39,903 nt of DNA. It comes from Phoronis australis. Taxonomy: Eukaryota > Phoronida > Phoronidae. Under the pieces are notes generated by a model, which did not search any database, was not told where the DNA came from, and worked only from the letters and a program-made list of their open reading frames with translations. Where the stretch lies: NCBI GenBank assembly GCA_002633005.1, contig NMRA01000161.1:1-39903 (forward strand), read 5' to 3'. Positions within the stretch are counted from its first letter, which is position 1. The number at the start of each line of letters is the position of its first letter. Position numbers and translations under genes: made by a program. Positions 20,597-32,306 of the stretch are shown here, piece after piece.

Positions 20597-23500
20597 CCAA
20601 TCGGTCAAACACTCCAGTAATCTTTCATCAAATCCGTTTTAAGATTATGTTGTACCCTCGACAAATGGCCAAACGTTTGGATCATCGTGTCTGAGAAATG
20701 ACTGATCGGATTCACATGAATTCCCTTCAGATGTCATATTTTATCCACTGTTCTGCAACACTCTTTGGGATTGGTTTTCAAAGTTTCCACTTAATACTTT
20801 TTCGTGAGAGGCTATCAGAAACAAAGCGTTTGTGATTTGTATGAAGAAACTCAAAACTGTCATAAAAGGAAAACGAAATGATAATTTATAAAACTGCAAC
20901 TGAGATTTCATCTTGCTCATTTACGAATATGACCATGTCATCGATACCGTTAGTTTGTAATGGATGAACCTTTATTTTTTGTTAATATTTACTAAAGTAA
21001 ATAGTATCATAATCCTACTAATTGCAGATTGGTATTAAGTCAAAAATCAAATTCTGCAGACTTTCCACTTCCCGAAAACATACACTTTTACTGATTGATG
21101 CCTACTGAGTTAAAATCTATGACCTTGTAGATATTTGATTTAACACACAAACAAGTCAACAGAGTTCTACATAACCTTAAAGTCTTTAAAAATCTGATGT
21201 ACAGGTACAGCGCAATGTTACGAAAAATATTCGTTTCGTCTGGAATTTCAACGAACACGAAAAGGGGAGGGCCTCTTTACGAGTGGCAACCCTAGAACTC
21301 GTTCAAGAACAGATGGGTTGAAATGAGGTCAGTACAAAGGGTATTGTACTAGTCACAACGTACAATATGTTGCAACAGGAACGTAAGCTATGGCAAGCAA
21401 AGCCCTAAGGTACATACGTAACAAAGTAGTAAAACATTGACTACGGCTTCATATTAACACCGTACAATTGAAAGCCTATTGCACATTTTAAAATATTTAG
21501 ACGTTACTCAAACAGATAACTGTCAGTCTCATGCAACTCGATGACGTCGTCCCTTCGAACTACCTCTTGCAAAAGATGATACTAACCGAAACTTCTATTG
21601 GTTTGTGTTCGTCGTCGCGTGGCTTTGATCGTCCCTAGTGGTAGATAGGAATTGTGAATTGCCTGCAAACGTCAATACAACGGGAATCCAGAGCACACAG
21701 CAAAGCCCGATTACCGCTGAAATCACTCTTGGCTAAACAAATTTGTCGGGTAATATCACAAGAAGCCGACGGCTGGTAGATAGAGTGAAAATAATTAACG
21801 TCGACAAGGGGAATAAAAAATTAACTTGTCGTCGGATTGCAGCAGTTCTCGATCTACAGAACGCTCAGTTTAATTGCCATAGTACCACAAAGCGAAAATG
21901 CAATGCATAAGGGATGGTTTAAGTTAATCAATACTAGATTATTATTGTCACGGGGAGCAAATTATAGTCGATTGTAGTCTTTAATCAGTTTCGATCAAAA
22001 AGTGCTTGGCAGGAGAACGACGATTATTATTTTACGCTTCGATGAACCCATGCCTATCTCACCTGTAACAGACTCTGCAAAGGTGTAGGACATCAGATTT
22101 CTTGAGACATATAATCACAAATGCGAGTTATAGTTCACGATTTTGATAATATGTGTTTTTAAATCGTCAAAATCTACACACTTAGGCTTTATAATTGCAC
22201 GAAAAGAACAACATTGTAAGTAAAACCAATTTTATCGCAGCTCAGATTTTGATATGGTAGATTTGATGATGTTCTTATTGCATGCTACTATGGGTATTTA
22301 ACAATGGACGTGTGACTCGTTTTATCAAAGGTCTAAGTCCGGTCATAGCTAAGACGGCCGGGTATTCAATTTTTATTTGTAAACAATCTATTAACGTGGT
22401 TTATGAAGGTGGGTTTCAACTCAAATGTGAATAACGATCACGTTCACGTAAGTAACAATGTTTCGCTATCGTAAAAAATGCAATGTCCCCTTTGCATTAA
22501 CATGCCTTCGACCGTTTCTCTAGAATCAGTGAAATATGTCTACCGCTAGAGAGCAACTTCTTCAAACAAATTTTCTGTGCAGGGTGATTTTTGAATTTCT
22601 TTACTGCAGAGGGATCACGAGTTGTGTAGGTGCGTGAGTATCGCGAAGGAAGCTAATGTGATCACGTGCTTTGCTTATAACATGTGGCGAAAATTCGTGA
22701 AGTCTTGCACGAACTTGCGTGTTCACGAGATTCTTGCGTCTACTTCACGCACGTCAAGAACTAAGTTACATTCGACTAACATGATCACAGCTCTTCATGT
22801 GGCAATAAACTGCATTCAATCGAACAGAGAAACTAAATGTTAATTTAGACCCCTTACCCGTGGCTACACATACATGTATTGGTCACAACTCTTTATACGG
22901 AGGCGAAGATTATTTTTTCATCAAAACAATGATCGGAATAAGATAATGACTGATAAAGCCTACATGCTCAGTTATGAACGGTCAGTTCTTGACAAGCTAA
23001 TAAATCACAAAAATATGGATAAGGAACAATTTGAGACAGACTTCGTAACGGCATGCGTTTTTTTGTGACGCTAAGCGGGTTTATAGACGTTTTAAACTCA
23101 ACATAGAATCTAGTTATACAGCCTGATTAATTTAAAACTCTTCATAAACGCTAAAGACTCGTGTGTTGAAAACTCATCATAGTCAGTAAATGTTATTGAG
23201 CCATGAAATTGCATATCTTACGCATCATTTTTGTGACAAGCGTGAAACTTGCGGGAAACTTTAGGGTGACGTATCCTGTGAAACGTAAAGCCATGTTCAA
23301 TCTTCGTCTTCAAACAACGGTTCTCTGACTTACAACCACATCAAACGACTTCCAAGAATTTCTGAGGAGTACTAGTAGGTTGCAGACCTGCAGTGGTTGG
23401 CAGTAAATTCCCAGCACTGAAATTCTAGCCAGGCCCAGCCTATGAAATACATTTCAACACATAACCATTCCTGATCCTAAAGGTACAAACTACGACTATG

Positions 23501-24863
23501 GTATTTATCTCGTGAAACCCACTCAGGAATAAGTGCATCAGTCAGGATTGACCGGCTTTGTGCTTGTCAAGCAGCCTTCACACTGAACAACATTGATGCC
23601 ATGATTAAGGTTGCCATAGCACCGGTAGAAACAAACTATATAGGGTAGTTTCACCTACAAAGGTGATGCCACCCCTATTAGCTCCTTGTCTTATAAAATC
23701 TTTGCCTGATCTTTAAAGTTACCGTCAGCTCTGATCTATGAGATTGACATGTTTTCCTGCTCAAACCGCACAATGTATTACACGGTTAGAAGACATTATA
23801 AGGAACCATGCAGTACTTATCCTATAACCAATACACAATCCGTAGTCGAAGAAAGTTTAAATAAACGCGTCACTCACGATTCCGACCCGAAGATCACACC
23901 GCCATTTTGAATTACCCGCGATACCGGAAGCACAACTCATTCAGGAACCCAGGCTTAGTATGTGCGACTGGAGCAGTGTCTGTTACCAGCCTGCAAACGG
24001 GAATAAAATAATCGAGAGCGTACCTCAACTTTAATAAAACCAAAATAGGGACAATTTGTACTGAAAATGTTGACAAAATATGACAAAATAAATTTTGACA
24101 AAAATTATTTTGCCGGGCTCAGACCTGCAGCCAATGACCCGTGCAGACCGATCGAGACTACTCGCACTGACAAAAAACGAAGGCATGCCGTCCTAGGCTG
24201 TTTTATTGGAATAAATGGTTCAAATCATGAATGCCGTATACATACAAAGATAGTTTCCGACACTCGTGTAAAATTACAGACTAGTAACAGTCCTGCGCCT
24301 ACAATAACAACCGGAGTCGACTACGGCGAATGAGGCTAGACGAAGCGTGTTTTACTGGGTTTTGTTAACTCTGTACAAAGAGAAAAACGAACATGTAACA
24401 TAAAATTATTGAATAAAACTGCTATACAGTTAGAATACCCTGACAGTTAAATTTGTGAAAATATAGAAAATAAATTTAGACGCGACTTAATTCGCTAATG
24501 ACGGCCGGGCGGCTGATGAATACCATTTGGTGGCGAAATAACTTCAGGTAGAAAACTTGCCATGGTGCTAAAGTGGTATGATATAAGTTTGTTTTTGAAA
24601 ATAAATATATTTCCCCTGATAATTGAAAACCAAAGCCACTTTAGCAAGTGATTATCAGTTCCCGGCGAAGAATCACGGCGACTACAGGCCGGGGAATTAT
24701 TTCACCGGTTACTGTGTGCTGGCAGCAAAATCAAGCACAGATGTGGAGGTCACTGTTTTGAGATAAAATTTGTTTTTGTTTGTCGAAAAATCGCAGTATG
24801 TGGATGTTTTTTAGTATTTTTCATTTTAAACGGCCAGTACAGCCGGTGCTGATTTGCTGCCAA
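20597..24863. other. No recognised gene over about 4.3 kb
   Basis: Small frames at 22622-22843, 22874-23068 and 24067-24333 lack domain or splice support. Around 22690-22760 several CACGAA/TTCACG words recur, without a clear period. I found no transposon termini. Confidence 0.4.
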
Positions 24864-26389
24864 TTGACCGTACGCCAGCAGAAGATCACTACGTCTATAT
24901 GATGTCACGTGATGCGAATGTCCGACATCAGAGAATGGCTTCGTCAAGCAAGACCGGTGTGCTAACTGATATTCAGGCAGACTTTGGCGAACTTTATCTT
25001 CCCTATGAATCTCGCCATGACAAAGACAAAGGGCAACAGCCTTCAGAAAAGGTTCCTACGGGAACGGGGTGAAGAACACCTGACGTAAACCGCCCGCGGA
25101 TGTTTCAGAAGTCAACGCAAATCCCTCCTACGACCCTCATAGAGTTGACATCAGCACGAATGCGGTTAAAATAATAGCAAAAATCCTTAATGAATAACAA
25201 TTCTTCCCTCAAAGCAAAATGAACGTTTTACTAAAATATTTAGGGGATCAAGAAACCTACTGAGCTGTATCTGTAAGTTTAGCCGAGAACTTCGTGTCCA
25301 GTGATCGCCGATGGTCGAGCCGGCGCCGTGACAGACACTCGTAACAAGTCGAAATTCGGAGTCCCACTAACTATTCAAGTTAACATTTCAAAGGTTGTGA
25401 TTTTGATGAAGCAACACCAGCCTAACCCGGTCAGTACTTGACTGGTGACCGTGATTATGACCTCCGAAGACAGACTAAACAAAGCACACTTGCCGACTGC
25501 GGACTGTTGCCAATGTGACTGAGTTGTATGCTACGTACATGTCCAACCAGTGCTTGCACTGCGCATTTAGCACCCAGTGCGTGCTTGCCGTTTCTGTAGT
25601 GCCACGGCGTAGCCCCAAAATGCTACGTATTTTCGATATTTTCTCCGATGTTCATAGTAAAGTTTTCAATCCTTCGCTTTGGCTTTTACTGGCAATCTTT
25701 GTCGAGATAATAGCAGGCACAAGCCAGTCGACAGGGCCAAGACTGGAGTTACGAAGGAATAGGAATAGGCCTATAACAACACTCACAGTCAGTATAGATG
25801 TACAGTGTAAGAGCCTCTATTAGGTAAGTAGGTAGGCCTGCAATGCATTTTGACTCTTTTTTTCATTGATTGACTACATTTTAACTCGTTTTCGTCTGTT
25901 CTAAGGAATGGTCGTTATGTATGGTTATAAGGAATCAGAAAGTGATCGCAGAGGCGCAGGGTCACACACACTTAACAAAGACTGTAATCCAGAGCCAAAA
26001 TTGCAATATTGGGAAGAAATGTTAAAAATAGTGCATACCTTAGAACATACTTGTGTTTAGCTCTAGGCTAGGCTGCTCGTGCGGGAGTCGGTACACACAG
26101 TTCATTAAGTACCGTTTGATCATTACAAAGTCACTTATAGGCTTTGGAAAAGGCCAAAAATTGACAGGGCTTTCATCTCTGTCGGTATAACGACTGTCTG
26201 AATTACACACACCACAACAACACCTCTTGGCCATTTAAAATGCACATTGTAGTTGAACGTGTTTTGTCCTACAGCCGCTAATGCTTGTCGGACAGATGGC
26301 GACTTGAACTGCAGTCTGGAGGAATTTCCGGAATGCAGCATTCTGATTGTTCAATCACACCTGTCATTTATTTTATAGCGTAAGGTCAA
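24864..26389 (-). mobile_element. THAP-bearing DNA transposon copy 2 (inverted relative to copy 1)
   Basis: The plus-strand left end TTGACCGTACGCCAG (24864-24878) and right end GCGTAAGGTCAA (26378-26389) match the termini of 11210-12703. The interior aligns end to end in reverse orientation, including the frame containing RHQRMASSSKTGVLTDIQA (compare RHQRMVSSSKTGVLTDIHA in copy 1). The flanks here are CCAA and TTAC, so the TTAA duplication is not preserved. The two copies differ by several indels, including a short insert near 25390-25450. Confidence 0.65.
26040..26234 (-). pseudogene. THAP domain N-terminal exon, copy 2
   Basis: Reads MAKRCCCGVCNSDSRYTDRD, NFWPFPKPISDFVMIKRY and PHEQPSLELN, 64 codons to TAA. 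It stays open 20 codons longer than copy 1 but has lost the Trp after KR. C5-C7 and C10 give the first zinc pair; no closing C-x2-H is found. It would have served as the DNA-binding head of a transposase, and no catalytic part follows in this element. Confidence 0.6.
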
Positions 26390-27445
26390 TTACTCACTGC
26401 GCTCACACGTCCGGGTAGCCACAGGGACACGGCAATTGCTCCCTCCAGGCTGGTACTTAGCATCAATTTCAAGATATGGCAATAAAGATAAGACATTTGT
26501 TGATCAAGAAACTTTTTTTCCTTTAATTAATTACCTAAACGGTTACTGTAGGTAGCTTGACATACCCTCGCGATGAGTCAGGGCTGACCTCAGTAGCCGA
26601 GCGTTGGCTACGCTGGAGATTTTGCGACGGTACTTCAAACTTATGATTATGCATTTGATACCATTCGTCATATGCAAAGAACAGGTAAATTCAGGACAAT
26701 AAATAATCAATTTTATATAAAAAGAACCAAAATGGGAATCAAAATTAACCAGACATTGTAACGACGCATTTACGCTCACGGTGATGTCAATACGTTTGCA
26801 AGGACAACATGGCTGGCATTCAGGAATCATTCCTGAACTGACACACAGGAACTCACGTCACAGGAATAGTCGATGATTTTCCGGTCTCGGCCGATGTACA
26901 AAATTGTGATTAGTTTGATAACAGAAAGCATGTGAACATTATTCTATGTTACATATTACTAAATTTGGTATACATTTTTAACTTTTTGAACTAGAATGCC
27001 CTTCGAGATAAGAAGTTAAAAGTTCCACACGATGTATCACCTTTATCATCACAGTACTTGCCACTGTTTCATAGCCTTTGTATCAAAACGATGTCTGAGC
27101 TATGCACTCTCATTATTCAATAACAGTACAGTGAGTATCCAACACTACATGTTTTGTACTGTTGAATTTATCAACTTTGATATTATGAGGTAACCGTTTA
27201 AGACTTCATCTGACGAAATGTCTCCTATCGGCAGACGATCTCCAGAGGATCCACAGGCCGATTTCAACTAGTACGCCGACGTCAAAGACCAAAACTTTAT
27301 CGGTGTTATGCAGATGCCGTATACGATCTTCTGCTGAAGTTTGTAGCGGCACGTTGGCGGAGAATCAATTTTGCATCCTTAGGTATGACCGCTACTTCCA
27401 ATCCTCTAAAAATCGCCCCAATGCGTCGACCCTTATGTGACTTTA
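26390..27445. other. No recognised gene
   Basis: The 95-codon minus frame 26543-26830 has no recognised motif, and no repeats are found apart from the flanking elements. Confidence 0.4.
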
Positions 27446-27686
27446 GAACACCTCGGGTATTTTCGTAGCGTCAAATTCATTTGGAAAACCTCGGGTGTTT
27501 TCGTAGCGTCAAACTTTCCCTTATGGAGATGAACATTATCTGCGCATGTGCAAACTTAGGCCACGCGTCCAATCAATCTCTAGTTCGAAAGTCACAGGAC
27601 TTGCCGTTTGACTGAAGTTCACACATGCGCAAGCAATGTTCACCTCCGAGGTGAAATTTGAGGCTACGAAAATACGCGAGGTGTTC
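27446..27686. mobile_element. MITE family A, copy 2, with a doubled left end
   Basis: The left end GAACACCTCGGGTATTTTCG then TAGCGTCAAA (27446-27475) is complemented by TTTGAGGCTACGAAAATACG then CGAGGTGTTC (27657-27686). A second left end, ACCTCGGGTGTTTTCGTAGC, starts only 42 bp later at 27488. The interior shares CACAGGACTTGC with copy 1. Confidence 0.75.
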
Positions 27687-27998
27687 CGGATCCCTCAAAT
27701 TATCAGTCGGAGGTGTTTCACCCCTGCAAGTCATGTGACTCAAAATGGAGAATTTTGCTGAATGTGCCGGGATACTTCTGAGATAACAGGCTTAAAGGCG
27801 AAGGCAACCTTTTTCCATGTCATTTTGAGCTAAAATAAGGTTGGTTGGTTATCCTAGACATATTTTTCACTTAATTACAGCTTTTCGTAATTTTATTAAT
27901 TATTCGTCCGCTTTTCCGGAAGTGACGTTTTAGGAGGCAAGCGCTTCCCGCCAATTTCTTTTCACATAGTCTGACTGTGAGAGCTGCCGAGTCAGTCA
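27687..27998. other. No recognised feature before the gap
   Basis: Unremarkable sequence running into the N block. The palindromic CTTTTCCGGAAG occurs near 27911. Confidence 0.4.
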
Positions 27999-28550
27999 NN
28001 NNNNNNNNNNNNNNNNNNNNNNNNNNNNNNNNNNNNNNNNNNNNNNNNNNNNNNNNNNNNNNNNNNNNNNNNNNNNNNNNNNNNNNNNNNNNNNNNNNNN
28101 NNNNNNNNNNNNNNNNNNNNNNNNNNNNNNNNNNNNNNNNNNNNNNNNNNNNNNNNNNNNNNNNNNNNNNNNNNNNNNNNNNNNNNNNNNNNNNNNNNNN
28201 NNNNNNNNNNNNNNNNNNNNNNNNNNNNNNNNNNNNNNNNNNNNNNNNNNNNNNNNNNNNNNNNNNNNNNNNNNNNNNNNNNNNNNNNNNNNNNNNNNNN
28301 NNNNNNNNNNNNNNNNNNNNNNNNNNNNNNNNNNNNNNNNNNNNNNNNNNNNNNNNNNNNNNNNNNNNNNNNNNNNNNNNNNNNNNNNNNNNNNNNNNNN
28401 NNNNNNNNNNNNNNNNNNNNNNNNNNNNNNNNNNNNNNNNNNNNNNNNNNNNNNNNNNNNNNNNNNNNNNNNNNNNNNNNNNNNNNNNNNNNNNNNNNNN
28501 NNNNNNNNNNNNNNNNNNNNNNNNNNNNNNNNNNNNNNNNNNNNNNNNNN
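27999..28550. other. Assembly gap (552 N)
   Basis: A run of N from 27999 to 28550. Open frames spanning it are artefacts of the unknown bases. The right edge is a homopolymer of 11 G, which may be why sequencing failed here. Confidence 0.99.
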
Positions 28551-28600
28551 GGGGGGGGGGGCGGTCCCCCTGGACCTCCGCAAATCCGCCTATGTACTAT
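28551..28600 (-). mobile_element. Right end of a hAT-like MITE truncated by the gap
   Basis: Read on the minus strand from about 28597: AGGCGGATTTGCGGAGGTCC, then AGGGGGACCGCCCCC. This resembles GGCGGAT...-type hAT MITE ends, as at 2156-2330. The other end would lie within the N block. Confidence 0.4.
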
Positions 28601-31220
28601 CATCAGAAATGGATTATTGGTTAGGTTTACAAACAGATAAGGAGGCGGCACTCAGTAGGTCTCCAATTTTCCCCTTACCATTTCCCAAAAGTAAAATTAT
28701 CAAATGCATCTGCATAGCCCTAAAAAAACTTTTTAAAAAGCGTCCGAAATATTTAATTTTCCATAAAGTACACGTATCCAGTAACTGCTTGGTAATAATT
28801 CATGGTCTAAGTTCTGGCACGAATTCACATAATTGATAATTGACCTAAGTGCCAGTAATCATTTACCAAAACACCAAGTCTACTGATATCGATCCATCTG
28901 CCTCTGAGTTAGTTCCCGCTCGTTTAAAATCGTGATCGCATATAGCTTATTCAGATAAAAAATCATAGACTAAATAATTCATCTCTCAGTGAACGATCAA
29001 TCTTAATCAACAACTTCAGCGGTGCCAAGCATAATTTTTAACGCTGAAGCTTACGATGAATAAATAAACAAAGAAAATATCATAGCTCAAACGATCGAAA
29101 TCCGATGACAAAGTAACGTTTTTCAAACAAGGTTTAATTTAGTGGAGTGGTATCGAGCATTTCGTGAATACCATAGTGTTAGTGTTCATGCTTGGACTCT
29201 GCTTGGAATTAAAAATAAAATAAATAATTTCCCTACAACAAACACCACATTCTGACCAGAGCGAAACATGACTTGAGTTAAGTACTAATTTAAAAGAAGA
29301 CATTACACTCGAGTTGTTGCTTTATGGACCTAATACGTCGTAAGGTGTGCGATACCGAACTGCATTTGGATCAATACTGTCGTTTACATGTACAGTGTAC
29401 ATGTAGAACTTGCAAAATGAACAGTCGATTATATTTTTGGAAAGATATGTTTGCAGTCATGGAATGTCCGTTTATAATGCAAACAGACGCCGTTCGATTA
29501 TACCAATGCGAGCATACGCCCAAATGTCGTGTACATTGTACTGAAAATCAATCAGTGCACGCTCTCGAATTTGAAAACACACTTTTTGTGAAATACTGAG
29601 ACGGAGGGAACTGTGGTGCTTTAATGAAGGTTTGCCCTCACCTGGTAGTTTACAGCTATTCAAAAGGATACCAAACCCGATTTTGGCCTATCAACAGATA
29701 CTAAAAACGAATTTCCCATCCTGTTTTCTGAAACAAACTAATGCTCTGTAATATCTCTCAACAGTTTAAAGGAAATTTGAAAACTCCTTTTAAAGTCTGC
29801 TAAACGGGCAAGCGTGACCTACGCTTTTAGCGAATTGCACGGCAACTGTTGAAAAAGACCACACCACGGACAATGATGTCCAATCTGTGACATAAGGAGT
29901 ATGATATTTTAGTTGACTCCTCCCTTTAACTTGGAAGACTGACACCACTGCAGGTTACAGAACGAAGATTGGTAGAATTCATCAAACCAGGATTTAGTAT
30001 CCTTTTAAAAAAGCGTAACCTCAGAATTCGGATGACAGGAAACAGGCAGACTTTCGAGTTCGGTGCCTGCTGATGATGTAGTGAAAACAAGATATCTTGA
30101 GAGCAGGAAGGTCCCGGGAACGAAGCAAAATGGTATCTCCATCACACCATCTTTTTTAGAAAGGAGCTAAACAACATTACCATAGCGTCGATCAATATGA
30201 GCGGTCGATATTGTAAAATATTGACTCCACGTATTGGCCGCTGCAATGCTACTATACGATCTGTCTAAATCATACACTTATTTGAATAATAAAACTGAAC
30301 AGGTACATTAAAAGAGAACACAGAAGCAGAAATGGCGTGTAAAATTCACTGACAGATTGTCAATTAATAAATAAGCATAATACGTTTATGACTGGTTGTG
30401 CAAGGAAAGTGGCCCATTGTGAAGGTTCAAGTCCTTAATCGCCTGTTTTAAGTTATTAGTGTCAATCGATAACCGCTTTGGCAGGGACTCTTGAAATTAG
30501 AATGTACCTGAAATTTCATAAAGACATTGGACGAACGAAAAATTCTTGTCAGAAATATGCATTTTAAAAGGCACAATTTGCTACAGGGCCAACTAAAACG
30601 CATATTTTTTGCTTTCGAAGGCCTACAACAAACCGAATATTGCTAGAAAACTTCGATTTCCCATATTCCCACATCGTATTAGTGAGTTATGGAAGAAAAG
30701 TTGAATCACGTGAGGGAAGAGTAGGTTCTCTAATGCATGGTAGGCGGGGTGAATCAAACCATTCCATTAACGTTGAACTTGCTAGGGCCATGCCAGACGA
30801 GCAGTGTGCAATATCTCCCCCTTTCCCGAGACTAGTAGGAGACGCAAGCGTGTGGGAAAACACACGAATTTATGAGACATCTCACTTGGGATATCCAGCT
30901 AACTTCCACCGAGATCTGGGTCAATGTTGGTTGGGAAAACGCAAAGTTATCCGATGAATGCTACGCGATACTTTTTCGACGTTGAAGCAAAAAAATTAGG
31001 ATTCTTTGCAGTAGCCTATCTACCGCGGGACTAATACCCCGTTTTTGATAGATTTCATGATCTTTCAATTACTAAACATAAACCAATATTCTCAATCTAC
31101 CGTCACTTCACAACCACTAATTTATTTAGAAAAATAAATTTTAGACCTTGCGGGTTCTGAATTCAACATTTTACGCATTCTGAATTCACAAAAAACAAGG
31201 GAAATAACTTTAAAAAGCCG
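28601..31220. other. No recognised gene over about 2.6 kb
   Basis: Small frames at 28609-28836, 29324-29599 (Cys-rich, 91 codons) and 30640-30957 have no recognised domain. At 29385-29405 there is a perfect inverted repeat, TACATGTAC-AGT-GTACATGTA. Confidence 0.4.
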
Positions 31221-32305
31221 ACCCTGCTATCTAAAAGAAAATTCAAATGTGCTTTTCACCCTTAAAATCCGATCTTGCGTCTGAAAAGAGTCGAAAAAAC
31301 ATCGTAAGTACATCTGTTCCAGCTATTCTTAGGTCACATAAGAGAGCATGTAATTACCGGATTGTCTCTCTGACAATAAAGTCAATTCGATCAATATACT
31401 CAAAGGGAAATTAAGCCAATTTGTCAAGTGCATATACGACTACTGATATTAAATTTGTCAGAAATTAACGAAGTCGAGGATACTCACTGTAGTTACCTTA
31501 CAGTGACGTCACTGGGCTAATGGATGACTGAAGAGGCACTAAGCAGTTATCACTGGGTTTTGTCCGACAGTGCATACTAACTGGTTTTTTGTTGCCGCCT
31601 CACCAACTCTGTCGAAAACTCTACGTACAAGCAAAGTAACTGAGGTCATTTAACCTCACAACCGCCACGCATGACCACAGAAACTTTACTCAGTCGCATA
31701 CTGTATTCTTGGTTCTTTCACTTCCGGCACCGAAAAGGAAGCAAGGATCCGAAAAAGGTAGCTAAAGCCCCCGAAAATTGCCACTTTTCAGCCCAAAACC
31801 ACCTTTTCGTGGATATTGGCATTGTTTTACGGAAAGAAGCGTTAGATTCCGAAAGGGAATTCCCACAGATTCCACAAATGTAGTAAATTGATGCTATCCT
31901 ATGATGCTTTGAAACTGTGATTATTTTGATAAATTAGGTGACTATGTTGAACTCTCATTGTATAGAGCAGTGAAAAGGATTTGTCTTATGAAAATTATTT
32001 AGGTAAGGTGACAGAATTGCTCTCACGAGCCTCCGGGTATCCGCTCATGTTTTGGTAGTAGAAAAGGTGGTTAGGGAACAGAGATATTGTGAAATGTGTC
32101 TGTGGAGAAATTGAAGAAGAATATAATTTTCCTGATGTATGTCAGGTGTTGGAGGATTTGAGATTTAACATGTTGCCTTCTTATTAGCATTGAAAATCGT
32201 ACTGTCGAACATATGCTCGCTCGTTCACAGAGTAATGACAGCGTGTTGCTCATTTAACAAGTTAGGAAAATTTGTCATTACTAGTCAAAGAGTTAGTTTC
32301 ATTTA
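31221..32305 (+). repeat. 1.09-kb duplicated block, copy 1
   Basis: Starts GACCCTGCTATCTAAAAG and ends AGTTAGTTTCATTTA at the single N (32306). It repeats at 32307-33391 with about a dozen small differences (e.g. CGCATACTG/CTCATACTG, CTGTGATTATT/CTGTAAGTTATTATT, GAAGAAGAATAT/GAAGAATAT). The embedded 70-codon frame is not conserved in the diverged relative at 35238-35443, so I do not call it a gene. Confidence 0.9.
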
Positions 32306-32306
32306 N

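Noticed and set aside
27977-28651. 195-219-codon open frames across the N block
   Set aside because: They consist almost entirely of unknown bases; no real codons support them.
29324-29599. Cys-rich 91-codon frame, possibly a secreted peptide or zinc finger
   Set aside because: No signal peptide, no regular Cys spacing matching a known fold, and no splice or poly(A) context.
30390-30445. Possible tRNA: GGTTCAAGTCC looks like a perfect B box
   Set aside because: No matching A box at the right distance and no cloverleaf pairing.
31671-31883. 70-codon frame repeated at 32758-32970, suggesting a conserved small protein
   Set aside because: The two copies look like alleles of one locus, and the diverged relative at 35238-35443 does not keep the frame, so conservation is not protein-level.
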